From positions 186,001 through 250,000 of the forward strand of contig JAPQWV010000634.1 of the NCBI GenBank assembly GCA_027422505.1: DNA of 64,000 bases, read 5' to 3'. The position numbers and the translations under genes were made by a program. Positions 45,501 to 57,277 of the stretch are shown here, piece by piece (within the stretch, counting starts at the first letter, position 1; each line of letters begins with the position of its first letter). A model generated the notes under the pieces. The model was not told the DNA's origin. It was given only the letters and a program-made list of their open reading frames with translations, and made no database searches. This DNA is from Craterostigma plantagineum. Its lineage: Eukaryota > Streptophyta > Magnoliopsida > Lamiales > Linderniaceae.

Positions 45501-45694
45501 CAAAAGAAAGCCACAAAAGAGGAAGAAAATGCTCACACTGGGCGTATAGAAGAATGAGTGAGCGACGCAACTTGACGCTGCTGAGGAAGAGGATGCTGAG
45601 ATTCGGACTCCGATCGAGGTATTACTACGCTCGTAGACTGCACATTCGATACAAAATTAAGCTTCCTCGCCGTTGGAGCCTCTTTTTGCTCCAT
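42550..45694 (-). CDS. TCX5: Tesmin/TSO1-like CXC (CPP) protein, TCX5/6-type
   Basis: Eight exons (45537-45694, 44754-44864, 44413-44590, 43928-44296, 43549-43637, 43364-43458, 42831-43226, 42550-42728) join in phase into 524 residues. Two cysteine-rich CXC domains ([23 protein letters not shown]... and [23 protein letters not shown]...) are separated by the diagnostic [10 protein letters not shown] linker. Each binds zinc and contacts AT-rich CHR-type (TTTGAA-like) DNA; the family is the LIN54-type DNA-binding subunit of plant DREAM complexes. In Arabidopsis TCX5/6 repress DNA-methylation genes. The N-terminus (50 residues) is Ser/Gln/Pro-rich. The C-terminal 200 residues are low complexity with helices such as [15 protein letters not shown]. 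The seventh intron appears to have a GC donor (AAAG|GCATGT). No frame defects. Confidence 0.9.
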
Positions 45695-46371
45695 CTAATT
45701 CCTAAAATATGATCTCGAATTCCAACAATTCAAAAACTTCGAAGCACCACAGTAGCTGCAAACCCAGAAATCCAAAGCAAACGATTCCTAAAAAATTTCG
45801 AGACTCCACTGGCTCAGTTCAGCTCTGATTCAAAACAGAAAAAGAAGAGAGAAAAAACAAAAAATTACGCCGACGAAAAAACAAACGAGAAAAAAATGCG
45901 GCGATTTTTAGCATGAATCAAGAGCAAAAAAACGTACAGGTACGAGCCTAGAAATTTACACAAGGGAAGAGCGAAATGGATTGCATTTATGTCAGAAATC
46001 TCCTAAATTATAATGCAAAGATGTGAAAAAGCAAAAGATTCTTGGTTTAACTCTCTCCGTTCCTCCCTCTCTTTGAGCTGAACTTGGCTTTTGAAATTTC
46101 AATTCTGCATTGATTTTCCTCACCGTTCGATATCCCATCCAACGGCTGGAGATGAGAGTTTGCATCAACGGCTCAAGTTCATAGAAGGCTCTACGATTAA
46201 GAATGAACCGTTCGATCTCAGGCGGCTGGGGCTATTTTCTTTATCTTTTTTTCTTCTCTTTATTCCCGGGGATTTTCGGCTTTTTAATATAATTTCGGTT
46301 GGTTAGAGATTAACTGATATTTAGGCCCATATAAAGGCTAGGCCCGGCCCGGCCCAAATCTGACACAGTTT

Positions 46372-46411
<40 letters not shown>

Positions 46412-46582
46412 CTTCCGTCGATGAGTTTCCTTGTTCAACAGCTAACAAGTCCATAGCGAGCTTCATAGCTTCCATTCTTGGATAATCCATTCGTCATCAA
46501 TCAGCTAGAAGAAGAGACTGGAGTTCGGAAATCGATGAAACCCTAAGCGGGAAAGATCACAAATGCCGCTGATTTCAACGCA
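45695..46582. promoter_or_regulatory. Bidirectional promoter region, CXC gene / site-1 protease
   Basis: An 888-bp head-to-head spacer. It contains the leaders of both genes, a (CT)n tract at 46377-46407 in the S1P leader, and a GC-rich GGCCCGGCCCGGCCC run at about 46343. Co-regulation is possible but not shown. Confidence 0.5.
46377..46407. repeat. (CT)n microsatellite in the S1P 5' UTR
   Basis: About 15 CT units, ending roughly 175 bases before the S1P start codon. Confidence 0.85.
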
Positions 46583-49500
46583 ATGACCCGCCTCGCGTCG
46601 TTGCTTTTCCTTCTTCTCTCGTTGCTTCTGTACCGTTTCTTCGTTCGGAACTCTCAGAAAAGCGTATGGACGAAATTAGGGGAAGACGACGATCGCGGAA
46701 GGCAATGGAACAATCACATAATACGGTTTTTCGAGTACAAGAAAGCGGACGATCATCGCGAGTATTTGGAGCGAGCCCTAGGGTCGAAGAGGAAATGGAA
46801 ATGGGTGGAGAGGAGGAATCCCGCCATGAGATTCCCAACGGATTTCGCTGTTGTTTCGATTTCGGACGAGTCTTTGATCCGTGAGTTTGGTAAGTTGGAG
46901 TTGGTGAAGGATGTTTCGATGGATTACAGCTACCAGAGAGGGATACTTGGGGCTTTTGTGGATGGGAAGAAAAGGCCTGGGAAGATTTTAACTGACATGT
47001 CTTTTGAGGATGAAGAGACAAGGCACGGTAACATTAGTTGGAGGAGGCATCTTTTGATGCAGGTGACTGCTCTCTCTCCCCTCCCTACAATGAATTCCAT
47101 GTGCATTGATATCTTTCTAATAACGTCCCGTTTGGACTTATTCTCTGATATTTGTGAGCATATGATTTTGAGTTCTAAAAGTGCTATTGGAAGTTAAATC
47201 GACGTTGCAAGCGGTTGCGGTTGTAGAGTTCTATGGAACTGTAACGCTCGTTAGATGTTGACGCTCACTTATAGCTTTCATTTCTTATTGCGCTTTTGCT
47301 TGTATTTGTTCATTGGTGTAATGCTTTTGTATCGTTTGCAGAAGTCTCAAGTCACATCCTTGTTTGGAGCTGAAGCTCTATGGTCTAAAGGATACACGGG
47401 TACGAAAGTTAAAATGGCTATTTTTGACACTGGAATCCGTTCAGATCACCCACATTTTCGTAATATCAAGGTAGTTTAAAATTTAGATTGAAATTTATGA
47501 TGTTTACTTGTGTTTTCTTTATAGTACGGTTCAGCTGTTAACTCTTAAAAAAATAATCAGGAACGCACCAATTGGACAAATGAGGACACTTTAAATGACA
47601 ATCTTGGGCATGGGACATTCGTAGCTGGTGTTGTCGCTGGTCAAGATATGGAATGTCTTGGTTTTGCTCCTGACACTGAGATCTATGCGTTTAGGGTGTT
47701 TACTGATGCACAGGTGTGCTTGCTATTTAACATGCATTACAATGGTGCTGTAGTTAACGTATCAAACTTAGTTTATCTTATAATTTGATGATATTTTCTT
47801 CAGTTTTATTTAATTTCATCTGAAGAATGTAGCAAGAAAGTTGAAACTGAAAACTAAGTTTCTGATTCACTATATTTTAAGCATTGATTTTTTGGTTCGG
47901 ACAGGCATGTGATGGCAATATTGCCTACTTAATTTCTTAGTTTGAATTTTAAAAAACTATGTTCTTCCAACCGTAATTCATCAATATTTATGAATTTTAT
48001 GAGAAACTTCTTCAGCTTATTGCAGGTTTCTTATACGTCATGGTTCCTTGATGCTTTCAACTATGCAATTGCAACCAAAATGGATGTCTTGAATTTGAGT
48101 ATTGGCGGGCCTGATTATCTGGATCTCCCGTTTGTGGAAAAGGTCAGATTAAAGACCACCTGTAAATAATATTTTACAAATCTTTCTTACATATTCGATG
48201 CACATACTTACTGTTCCTTTCAGCATAATTGAGGCTTGTAACATATCATTCAATTTCTGTAGAACCTTTTGAACTTTCATAAACTTAGCTCAAAGAGTGA
48301 TTCACATGCTAACATAGTTGTCATGTTGGAGAATGTATTGTGTTATCTGTACACAGTAAACATTCTGAGCATAAGATAGCATCAAAGTTCAATGTTCAAA
48401 GATTACCGCTGCTTTGCTGATCAAATTTACTTTAATGTTATTCCTTCTTTTTTTAGGTTTGGGAAATTACTGCAAATAATATAATTATGGTATCAGCAAT
48501 AGGAAATGATGGACCGCTTTATGGAACGCTAAATAATCCAGCCGACCAAAGTGATGTTATAGGAGTTGGTGGTATTGATTACAATGATCACATAGCATCG
48601 TTCTCCTCTCGTGGAATGAGCACATGGGAAATTCCTCATGGGTAGTGCATTGTCTCTCCGTCCACTTCACTATGAAATTTCTTGATTTTATTTGCATTGC
48701 TTCTGCTTTATCTTGGTTGTAAGAAGTTCAGGGGCGAATTGCCAGTTGTCTGTGGAATGTTTTGGAAGTTTGTGTTTCTCAATAACTTCTACATCAGTTA
48801 GAACACATATCCTAAGTTAGGGTCTTGATGTACGACATTTCATTCGTGTCTCTTTAAGATAGATTCCTTCAACATTCATACTTATACCCAGTTAGCTTCA
48901 CCGTTCTTGACTTGGATTAGTGCTGGTGGCATCTGTAACTGTAGTAAAAACAGTACATCAAAATGCTCTATATTTATGGTGATTAATTACATCATCAACC
49001 ATAAACATTAGGTATGGACGTGTGAAGCCTGATGTTGTTGCTTATGGACGAGAGATCTTGGGCTCCAAGATAAGTACAGGTTGTAAAAGTCTATCAGGAA
49101 CCAGTGTTGCAAGTCCAGTTGTGGCTGGAATAGTTTGTCTTCTTGTTAGTGTTATTCCTGAGAGCAAGCGAAAAGATATATTGAATCCAGCTAGTATGAA
49201 GCAAGCATTGGTTGAAGGTGCTTCAAAGTTACCAGGTCCAAACATGTATGAACAAGGAGCGGGCAGGGTTGATTTGTAAGTAACTGTTGACTTTAACCTA
49301 GTTTATTATGTTCCAAGTGATTTTGACTCCGTTTGATTTATTATATTATGTGCAATATATTGATATGAGTATTTGCCGATAACCATCAGATTGGAGTCGT
49401 ATGAAATACTGAAGACCTACAAGCCCAGGGCAAGCATATTCCCTAGCGTCCTTGATTATACCGATTGTCCATATTCTTGGCCTTTCTGTCGTCAACCACT

Positions 49501-51369
49501 GTATGCAGGCGCCATGCCAGTAATTTTCAACACTACCATATTGAATGGAATGGATGTAGTCGGTTACGTTGAAAGTCCTCCTCGGTGGAATCCATATACT
49601 GAGGAAGGTAATCTTCTTAGCATACACTTTACCTATTCAGATGTTCTATGGCCTTGGACTGGTTATCTAGCTCTTCACATGCAAATCAAAGAGGAAGGAC
49701 TTCAATTTTCTGGCGACATTGAAGGCAATGTGACTGTTGATGTCTACAGCGCTCCAGCTCAAGGAGAGAAAACTCCTCGAAGAAGTACTTGTGTTCTTCA
49801 GTTGAAACTGAAAGTTATTCCCACTCCTCAAAGATCAATGAGGATCCTATGGGATCAATTTCACAGTATTAAGTACCCACCTGGCTATATCCCTAGAGAT
49901 TCTTTGGACGTTAGAAATGACATCCTCGACTGGCACGGAGACCACTTGCATACGAATTTTCACATCATGTTTAACATGTTGAGAGATGCAGGATATTTTG
50001 ACTTGCTCTGTCTCCTTTCACTTGTTTTGATGCTAACCAATACGGGACTCTTCTTCTCGTGGATCTTGAAGATGAGTACTTTCCTGAAGAAATGAAAAAA
50101 TTGAAAGACGATGTCATCAATACTGGGCTGGGACTTGCAGTGTTTGCCGATTGGTACAATGTGGATTCAATGTTGAAAATGAAATTTTTTGATGATAATA
50201 CAAGAAGCTGGTGGACACCTGTTACAGGAGGTGCCAATGTACCTGCCCTGAACGATCTTTTGGCTCCATTTGGTATTGCTTTTGGGGACAAAATTTTGAA
50301 CGGCGATTTCGTTATTAACGGCGAGCAGAGTCGATATGCTTCGGGAACTGACATAGTGAAGTTCCCTCGAGGTGGATACTTGCACAGCTTCCCTTTCCTT
50401 GATAGCTCAGAGAGTGGTGCCACTCAAAACGTTCTATTATCTGGTTTGAGCAAGGTGATTTCCGTTTTATGATTTCTGTTAATCTCTTTAATACTATATT
50501 ATGTCTTCTAATGACTTGTTGAATGAAACATAGGCAGATTCTTCGATTCTCGGACTCGTAGAGGTTGGTGGTGGTAGAATAGCAGTTTATGGAGACTCAA
50601 ACTGTTTGGACAGCAGCCACATGGTGACAAACTGTTATTGGCTACTAAAAAGGATATTGGATTTCACCTCAAAGAACATCAAAGATCCCATGTTGTTCTC
50701 CGAATCAAGCAGACAAGACAAACCATTACACCTCGACTACAGTCAACTACCCTCTCGAAGAACAGATGTGAACTTCTCAGCTTACTCCGCTGTTGTTGGC
50801 AAAGAGTTGTCGTGTGGCACCGATTCTAAGTTCGAAGTATGGGGAACAAAGGGCTACGATTTCCACGTAAGGGGAAGGAATCGTAGGTTACCTGGATATG
50901 CTGCAATCGATCTTGGTGGAGGTTTGAACTCCACCGCCTCCTTTGAGATTCCCGTCGTAAAATCGCAATCTTCAGGGGAGGGAAGAAGTAATGATATGGT
51001 ATCGGGAAACAAGTACTTGGGTTTCTGGTATCGCGATGATGTATGAATCAAAATTGCTGAGCTTTTTTCTTATTATTTTTTCATATTACGAATATGCCCT
51101 GAGGTTGATGTTGACTATTGTTCGTTCTTCTTCGATTGTTTTTGCAGCTTGATTTTCCCGAGCTAGTTGCTAGTCATTGGCTTATACCGGCTATTGTTGC
51201 CATTTCTGGTAAGAAGTGATTGGATCGTCCTTTTCGAACAATGGCATTCATTAATTAAGGTTCCATTTTATTTGCAGGGCTTTTGCTTTTATGGAGTTTC
51301 TGGAAAATCAGACAAAAGCGGAGGAGGAGAAAAGGATCTACTAGTTTGAGCCGATCGATTACCCCTTAG
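46583..51369 (+). CDS. S1P: Site-1 protease (subtilase SBT6.1), one frameshift
   Basis: Ten exons (46583-47062, 47342-47470, 47561-47713, 48026-48142, 48457-48641, 49012-49275, 49390-50454, 50534-51040, 51148-51208, 51278-51369) encode about 1017 residues; Arabidopsis S1P has 1038-1039. The protein is a Golgi membrane subtilisin that cleaves bZIP17/28 in ER and salt stress, RALF precursors and pectin methylesterases. Shown are a signal peptide ([11 protein letters not shown]), a prodomain, Asp189 (IFDTG), His220 (GHGT), oxyanion Asn310 (AIGNDGP), Ser386 (GTSVASP), a long beta-rich luminal domain, one C-terminal membrane helix ([21 protein letters not shown]) and a very basic cytosolic tail. 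One base is missing within 49991-50016: the frame before it reads MLRDAGYF and after it [22 protein letters not shown]. Exon arithmetic confirms a net -1. Confidence 0.92.
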
Positions 51370-51938
51370 TTTTCTGGCTAGAGAAAAAATAACACTAATC
51401 TGTAGCTAGACATGATAGCATCCCAAGTATTCATACAATTTTGTGACATTTCTGGTTAAATCAATATGAACTTGCTAACACATTCATTCTCTCTGGTTAA
51501 TAATAATGTGCCAGAATAGCATAGCCCTAGTTCATATCTATTGTAGTAAGAAAAAAAAACGTGAAATAGTTCATCGCAAAAATAGATAAAAGTTCATGTG
51601 TATCATTTAAGAAGGCTGGCAAAAAAATTTGCTGAGATTTAGCACTTATTCCTTCTAGAGCGCAAAAGAGCGAAGGATCGAGCGCTATTTAGGGTCCGAG
51701 TTCTCAATAGTGCTACTTTGGGCAACACCCTCTATGCCGCCATTGAGAGGTTCATATCAAGTTGCGATAGCAAAAAAGCAGGAAAATATTTCGTTTTTTG
51801 CCCGAAAACGATCAAATTTTTTCTTTTATTTAACTTCATGCTGATTTCTCTTATTATAGTATGTATGTACATGTATACATATAAAATGTACATCCAAAAA
51901 TCTCTACAACAGATTGTACAAAAAGTACAGCCACGAGC
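51370..51938. other. Convergent spacer; ULP2 3' UTR
   Basis: The 3' ends of S1P (+) and the ULP2-type gene (-). About 51640-51938 is homologous to 56140-56515 (see the relic there). Confidence 0.6.
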
Positions 51939-52638
51939 TCATTCGTTGACGAATTCCTCGCTGAAATACCTTTTGTTCGTCTTCCCCGTCCTCGCGGATC
52001 GCCTTGACTGCGTACTTTGACCTTCGTCCAGGACAACTTCTTCCGCGACTTTCTGTGGAAAGAAATAAGTAGAAGAATCTGAATGCTCAGTTTCATATCG
52101 AACCCAAATCGCCAGATGGCCTACTATATCAATATTTTCTTACTATTTTCAGTCAAGTTAGTTAAAGATAAAGAAAAAATGTACCTTCATAGGAGGAGGA
52201 GATATTGTAGGTTTCTTCGCCCTCGAAGTTTTCCTAGCAGACCGAGCTCGCTTCGGTATAGGTCCAAAGTTTGGCGATTCAACGAAGCCCGACGGGCCTG
52301 AGGTTTCGCTTTCTTCAGCTTCGAAACACTCGATTTGCGAGTCGACTGAATCGCCAACCGCGTCGTCTTCATCGCACGGAGCGGATTTTGCTGAGATTTC
52401 GAGATCTTTGATCAATCTCCTAATCTGAGCTCGCTTCAGGGAAGGTTCGCCGGGCGGGAACCAATCGGGTTGAAGCTGCAACGACAAAGATTTAATGAAA
52501 GAAAAGCACTACGAATATAAGGTTAAAATCTAGGACAAACCAAAACAAGATTCGAAAAACAGCTTATGCGCCTCTTACATACATTACTAGTTCATTGCCC
52601 GATAGGAAACTAAGATCAAAACAAGCGCGCGCACACAG

Positions 52639-52670
<32 letters not shown>

Positions 52671-54782
52671 GGGGGTGGTGGGGAGAGAAAAACAATGGGG
52701 ACAATGTACTTACAAACTTTGAGGATGTTGGAATGTTGTTTATGTTGAAAGAAGGTGGGACTTCTTCTAAGAATCGCTCTATGTAGTGAAGCACGAACAT
52801 CCCACAATCAAATCCATTCTGCTGCTGAGGCACCTGCGCGAAGTATTTGAGCAGAAGAATACTTCAAATTTTTTATGGAATTTCCACTACAGAAATGCAT
52901 TCTTGACTACAGCTGATTAGCCAAGATATTAATGACTTGCGAAATGCTCCCTTCGTGTATAAAATCTCTGATATGAAAAAGCAGATACTTTACCTCAAGA
53001 GATACAAACTTCAGTTTTTGGAACTTTGAATACATCCCTTGAGATGTCTCATTCTTCCTTGCCTTCCATTCTTCCCATAAGTAACTGTCAGTTCAAGTCA
53101 CAGAGGAAGAGAAAAATTACCAGCGGAGAAACAAATATTAAACGGATAAATAAGGTTCGGAAAATTGAATAACATAATAATGCGCTACATACCTCCGCAT
53201 GAGGTTTTTAACGTGCGTATGAGTTCCTTTGATGGAATTCATATGCAATATACACGGAACTCTCGTTGTTTTCTCATCAGCAGCATCTAAAGAATAGGCC
53301 AGAGGAGATTAAAAAAAATAATAATAATAAGTGAAATAGTTGGCGCGAAAAGAGATACTATCAAGATCAAAGAACTCGCCTTCGAAGGCGCCGAAGTAAC
53401 AGACTACGATGAGGCTCCAATGCAGACTGTCATGGGATTATAGTCAGCGTTACAAATCAAATTGCGCTTCATTTATAGGATAGACACGGTACAAATTCTT
53501 ACCTGTCGTTGAAGGGAATAAAGATGAAGTCCTTTTCGAGGAAGTTGACGTTCCTTGTCCAAGAACTGCGAAACTCCGCCTTATCTCTAGCCATTTTAGA
53601 CGGTAGTTGGGAAAAGAGAGAGCTGAAAATGTGGCATTTTTCCCTCTGCTCAGGGGAAAGTTTTCTCTCCAAGTATCTGAAAGACAAAGAGGGGGGAAAA
53701 AACAAAAAATAAATAAAAAAAACAACAAAAACGAAACAACGAAGAGATAGTAGTTCGAAGAACCTTACTCGATATAGAAATCAAGAACTACGCCACTCAC
53801 AAACCGACCAGGCAGTAGCCCATCTACGTCTCCACTTGTTAAGTCAAAACTCCCCCCGAAAGATAATTGGCTAAACGTTTTATCGAACCTGGACATTCGA
53901 TGTAGAGAATATTGGAATTCAATAGGAAATTATATTTAATATGGACTTTTTTCCACTCACTTGGGAAAATAGCTCCTTCGCTGCGACATATCTTTCCCTT
54001 CGGGCAAATCCGAAGGACTTTTAACCCCAGAGCTTCAAACAAAGGGCGAAAAACGACACCAATTAACATCACAAGCATTGCAAGCATCAGACATCCAAAA
54101 AGGGCAATGCACCATAGAATGCAAGAATTTTTGGTTAAAGAAACTTACTCGAGGAGAACGTTCCACAGTGTTTTGTATCTAACATTCAGCGTACTTACAG
54201 CCTCCAATTTCTTGTGCCAGTCGGCATCAATAACTGGAAACTTCAACTCTTGTACACCTGATAAGGAAGAAAGAACATCAGAATCTTCGGTTACCGCAAA
54301 AAAAAATAAAGGAAGTCAAGTTAATACAAACAATCTAGTTAATGTCAAAACATGTGATATATCACTAGCAACACCAAATGGACAGAAAGCCAAGGAAGGG
54401 AATAACAAAAGCAAGCATGAGAACCAACCTGAATCTTTGCTAGATCGACCACCTTTGTGCGCAGAGTTAGAGACGGAAAATACGCGCACAATTCCAGCAC
54501 CACACTGAACACGAGCCATAGATGAAAGAATCATTACACAGCTTACATAATTAACTGCAAATAAAACTGATTCAATGTCATGAATGTTCCTACCTGGGCA
54601 CTCCATTGGACTCAATTTGACTATATCGTCTACGCCTATACGGACATAGAACGCCCCATCGCCCGAGTTACTTTTGGCTTCAACGAAACTCTTCGTAAAG
54701 ACGACCACAAAGTTCATATAGCGGGTCCCACAGAAAATACATAATCGGGATGGAAAATGACGCTCAAATTGCTCTCATTTCC
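51939..54782 (-). CDS. ULP2-type SUMO protease (N-terminus not found)
   Basis: Exons assignable from conserved protein: 54594-54782, one near 54437-54504 (unclear), 54149-54257, 53961-54032, 53769-53888, 53503-53676, 53380-53426, 53193-53286, 52994-53084, 52714-52833, 52185-52475 and 51939-52052. The C48 cysteine protease domain is clear: FYIEYLERKLSPEQRE, FIFIPFND, catalytic His in LHWSLIVVCYF, PCILHMNS and catalytic Cys in QQQNGFDCGMFVLHYIERFL, then LQPDWFPPGEPSLKR. It removes SUMO from nuclear substrates. The canonical catalytic Asp of (L/H)MDS is Asn here. The family's long N-terminal half is absent upstream. The HPDYVF segment shifts frame at the A-run 54734-54737 before RYMNFVVVFTKSF. 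One intron (after 53380) needs a GC donor. The tail is Ser/Arg/Lys-rich. Family assignment is firm; gene integrity is not. Confidence 0.75.
52643..52669. repeat. (TA)n microsatellite in a ULP2 intron
   Basis: About 13 TA units followed by a G-rich stretch, in the intron between the catalytic-Cys exon and the next exon. Confidence 0.85.
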
Positions 54783-56139
54783 CTGCACAAATAACAAAAG
54801 GAAGTCAGCAGCGCAGAATATTCGCGCTTTTTGAAATAAATCAACAGACGACGATTTGGGAAGAAATAGTAGAGGGAGATCTTTTGAAATGGAAGCTAAG
54901 AATAAAAAAAGAACCAACTTTGGGCTTTTCATCATAGATCTTCAAGAAATCAACTCATTCAATAATGAAAACAGATCTAATCACAGTCCTATAAGCAAAA
55001 AGGTGCTTCACTAATATATCAACTCCCAGAAAAATGCTCAACATCTATCAAAATGGAAAGTAAACGGCAATTTCATTCGATCTTCATGGCAATCAACAAA
55101 ATTCTGGGAGAGAAACAGAGCTTCAGCAATGTCATGATCTACATGCAAGCCGATTGAAAACTCTCTCAAAAATCAAGGCCAGTTTTTCATATAAAGGAAG
55201 AGAACTGACGATGAAAATGAAGTTGTCTGATAGCATCGTACCTGCGTATCGCTAAGAAGGCCATAGCTACCTAAGTTTGAAAACGTTTAGCTGAGAATTC
55301 TGGCGGCGGTGATTGGTTTTGCTTGAGCTTCAGCTGCGCGTTTGCTTCTCTCTTTCTCGTAAATATTTTCTAGTTTTTGACGAAATGTATGATTCCCACT
55401 CTCCCGCTTATATATAGGCTTAAGAAGATACTCTAATATCTGGCAATAATTAATGATGTTAGTCAGCGGATAATAATATGTACGGATGTATTGTGGCAAA
55501 TTACTTACAAAATGGGATATCAATTTAATTACAAAAAGTCGAAAATTAAAAAAACATACCAAAAAGTATTTAAAAAGTTACTAAAAATGTTAAAAATCAA
55601 GTGTATCGTAATTTAATTACGTAATAATTTGTTTTTTTTAAACAAATCCATTACGAAGACCCCTAATTAATTCACGGATCAGGCGATAATTAATGACGTT
55701 GGTGTACACGTAATCACTGATACTTTATGTACAAACTCAGCGACATCAATTTAAAGAGTACATATCTTACAACAAGAGTCAACAATATTCAAAAAACAAA
55801 AATATACCAAACATACACCTAATATTAAAAGATAAAAATCTTAAATGATCCAACTATTACGTTACGTAATATCAGTACGCCTTATATTGTAATTAGAAAA
55901 AAAAAACACCATCATATCAGCTTATATACTTCTGGTTCCATTCTCACTATTTCGAGCCGTAAGTAAGCTCATCATGAAAATAGATATGATTTGTAACAGC
56001 TGAAATTTATCATTCAAACAGTAATTTAAGTTGTGTTAGCTCAAAATTAACGACAGTTCTGAATAATAATTCTTGGCTACCAAAGAAGGAAGGCTGTGTC
56101 AATTGAAGTGACTAAATTATCCTATTTAAAAACGCCGAC
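54783..56139. other. Upstream of ULP2-type gene
   Basis: Would be expected to hold the N-terminal exons of a ULP2 gene (several hundred residues in relatives), but I see no matching coding segment. A possible noncoding leader exon lies near 55240-55290 with a donor at 55241. The rest is AT-rich. No other features recognised. Confidence 0.4.
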
Positions 56140-56515
56140 GAAATAACGAAGATTTAGCGCACGCTATTCACGCTAGAGCTAAAAAAAGCGCATTTCATGT
56201 GAGGCAAAAGGCGAAGAGTCGAACGCTATTTAGGTATAATTCAGTATAGCGCTCCATTCTGCGCTATCGTATGCTATTGAAGACACTAATCGATAGGTCC
56301 CGAGCGAATTTGCCACGACGAAAGAACGAAAATATTTCCACGCACGAACGAAATTATTTTTAATTTTTTCGTTACATTATGCTACATTCCTTTACATCAT
56401 AGGATATATATATATACAAATATATGTGCATTTATAATCTCTAAAAAAAGGTTGCAAAGGTATAGCAAAGAGCTCATTGAATTGCTCGCTCGTTGAAATA
56501 ACCGAACATGAAACA
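56140..56515 (-). pseudogene. Relic of a second ULP2-type 3' end
   Basis: Collinear but diverged match to 51640-51975, the 3' UTR and stop region of the neighbouring ULP2 gene. Shared in order are AGATTTAGC, GAGCGCTATTTAGG/GAACGCTATTTAGG, TAGTGCTACTTTGGGC/TAGCGCTCCATTCTGCGC, a CCATTGAGAGG-like segment, GAAAATATTTC, and GAGCTCATT...CTCGCT(C)(GT)TGAAATAAC. Read on the minus strand, the coding end RYFSEEFVNE-stop corresponds to GYFNERAIQ-stop. No catalytic exons remain, so it is the stump of a tandem duplicate. Confidence 0.65.
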
Positions 56516-56774
56516 CATCCCACATTAAAAATTAAAAATACCAAAAATCATTATAACACTAAAGAAGATAAGCTTATTCTTATTGAATAATTATCCAATT
56601 TCCCTAAAAAGCAACGGCTTATTCTTACTTCTAAGTTCTATGCTCGTTCAATCAATTATATAGAATACCAATTACCATCTGTTAATTCATCTATTACTTA
56701 ATACCGAACAAAAGAATCCCATTATTAATTATATATATCAAGGTAAATATTTACACACTACGAACGAAATCAAC
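56516..56774. other. Spacer, VQ gene 3' flank
   Basis: AT-rich, about 260 bp; nothing recognised. Confidence 0.4.
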
Positions 56775-57277
56775 TCAATCTGCTAGCAATAGCAAGTCAT
56801 CGTAACTACCAAGAACATCCATTCCATCGCCGCCGCCGTCATTACCATCACAGAAGAAGTTCGAACAAAATATCTCTTCCATCTCAGAAGTGAAAGCCTC
56901 GTCGACGGCGCCGCCCAGAAACGTCGACTCCGAGGCGCTGTTGCTCGGAGTTGCACCGTCGGAATAGGAATCCGACGCCGTGAGAACAGGCGCTTCGCCG
57001 ACGTCTCCGTCGCCGAACTGGTAATAATAATCACCGTCGCCGGCGAGCCTGTTGACGGCGTCGTCTTCGAGGTACCTCTGAATGTCGGAATCTTTGCCGG
57101 TGAGCCGTGAACTATGGACCTAAACTTGGACGCGCTCGTCTTTACTTTCATGGGGCTTGAGATGTACACCACTTTCAGGGAATCGTCGCCGGCGGCGTCC
57201 TTGCGCCGCCGCTTGTTCGCCGCCTTTCTTTTTGTCGTTCTCCTCACTGCGGCGTTTTTGCTGTCGGCGATTTTCAT
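56775..57277 (-). CDS. VQ-motif protein, SIB1/2-like, frameshift in the VQ box
   Basis: A single exon. Residues 1-35 are Lys/Arg-rich. Then KVVYISSPMKVKTSASKFRSIV leads into the VQ motif. The conserved box FxxxVQxxTG is interrupted: one base is missing at about 57107-57108, after which the proper frame reads RLTGKDSDIQRY and continues to a stop at 56775-56777 with an acidic, Ser/Asp/Gly-rich C-terminus (FTSEMEEIFCSNFF). With the base counted the protein is about 166 residues. The uncorrected frame ends almost in the same place with no resemblance to VQ proteins. VQ proteins of the SIB group bind WRKY33-class factors and chloroplast sigma factors in defence signalling. Family assignment rests on the Y-I-S-x-P-M-(K/R)-V-x-T-x-A-S-K-F-R stretch. 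Confidence 0.75.

Noticed and set aside
45695..51369. CXC gene and S1P as a functional divergent pair
   Set aside because: Head-to-head arrangement is common by chance in compact plant regions; no shared pathway is known. Noted only as a spacer.
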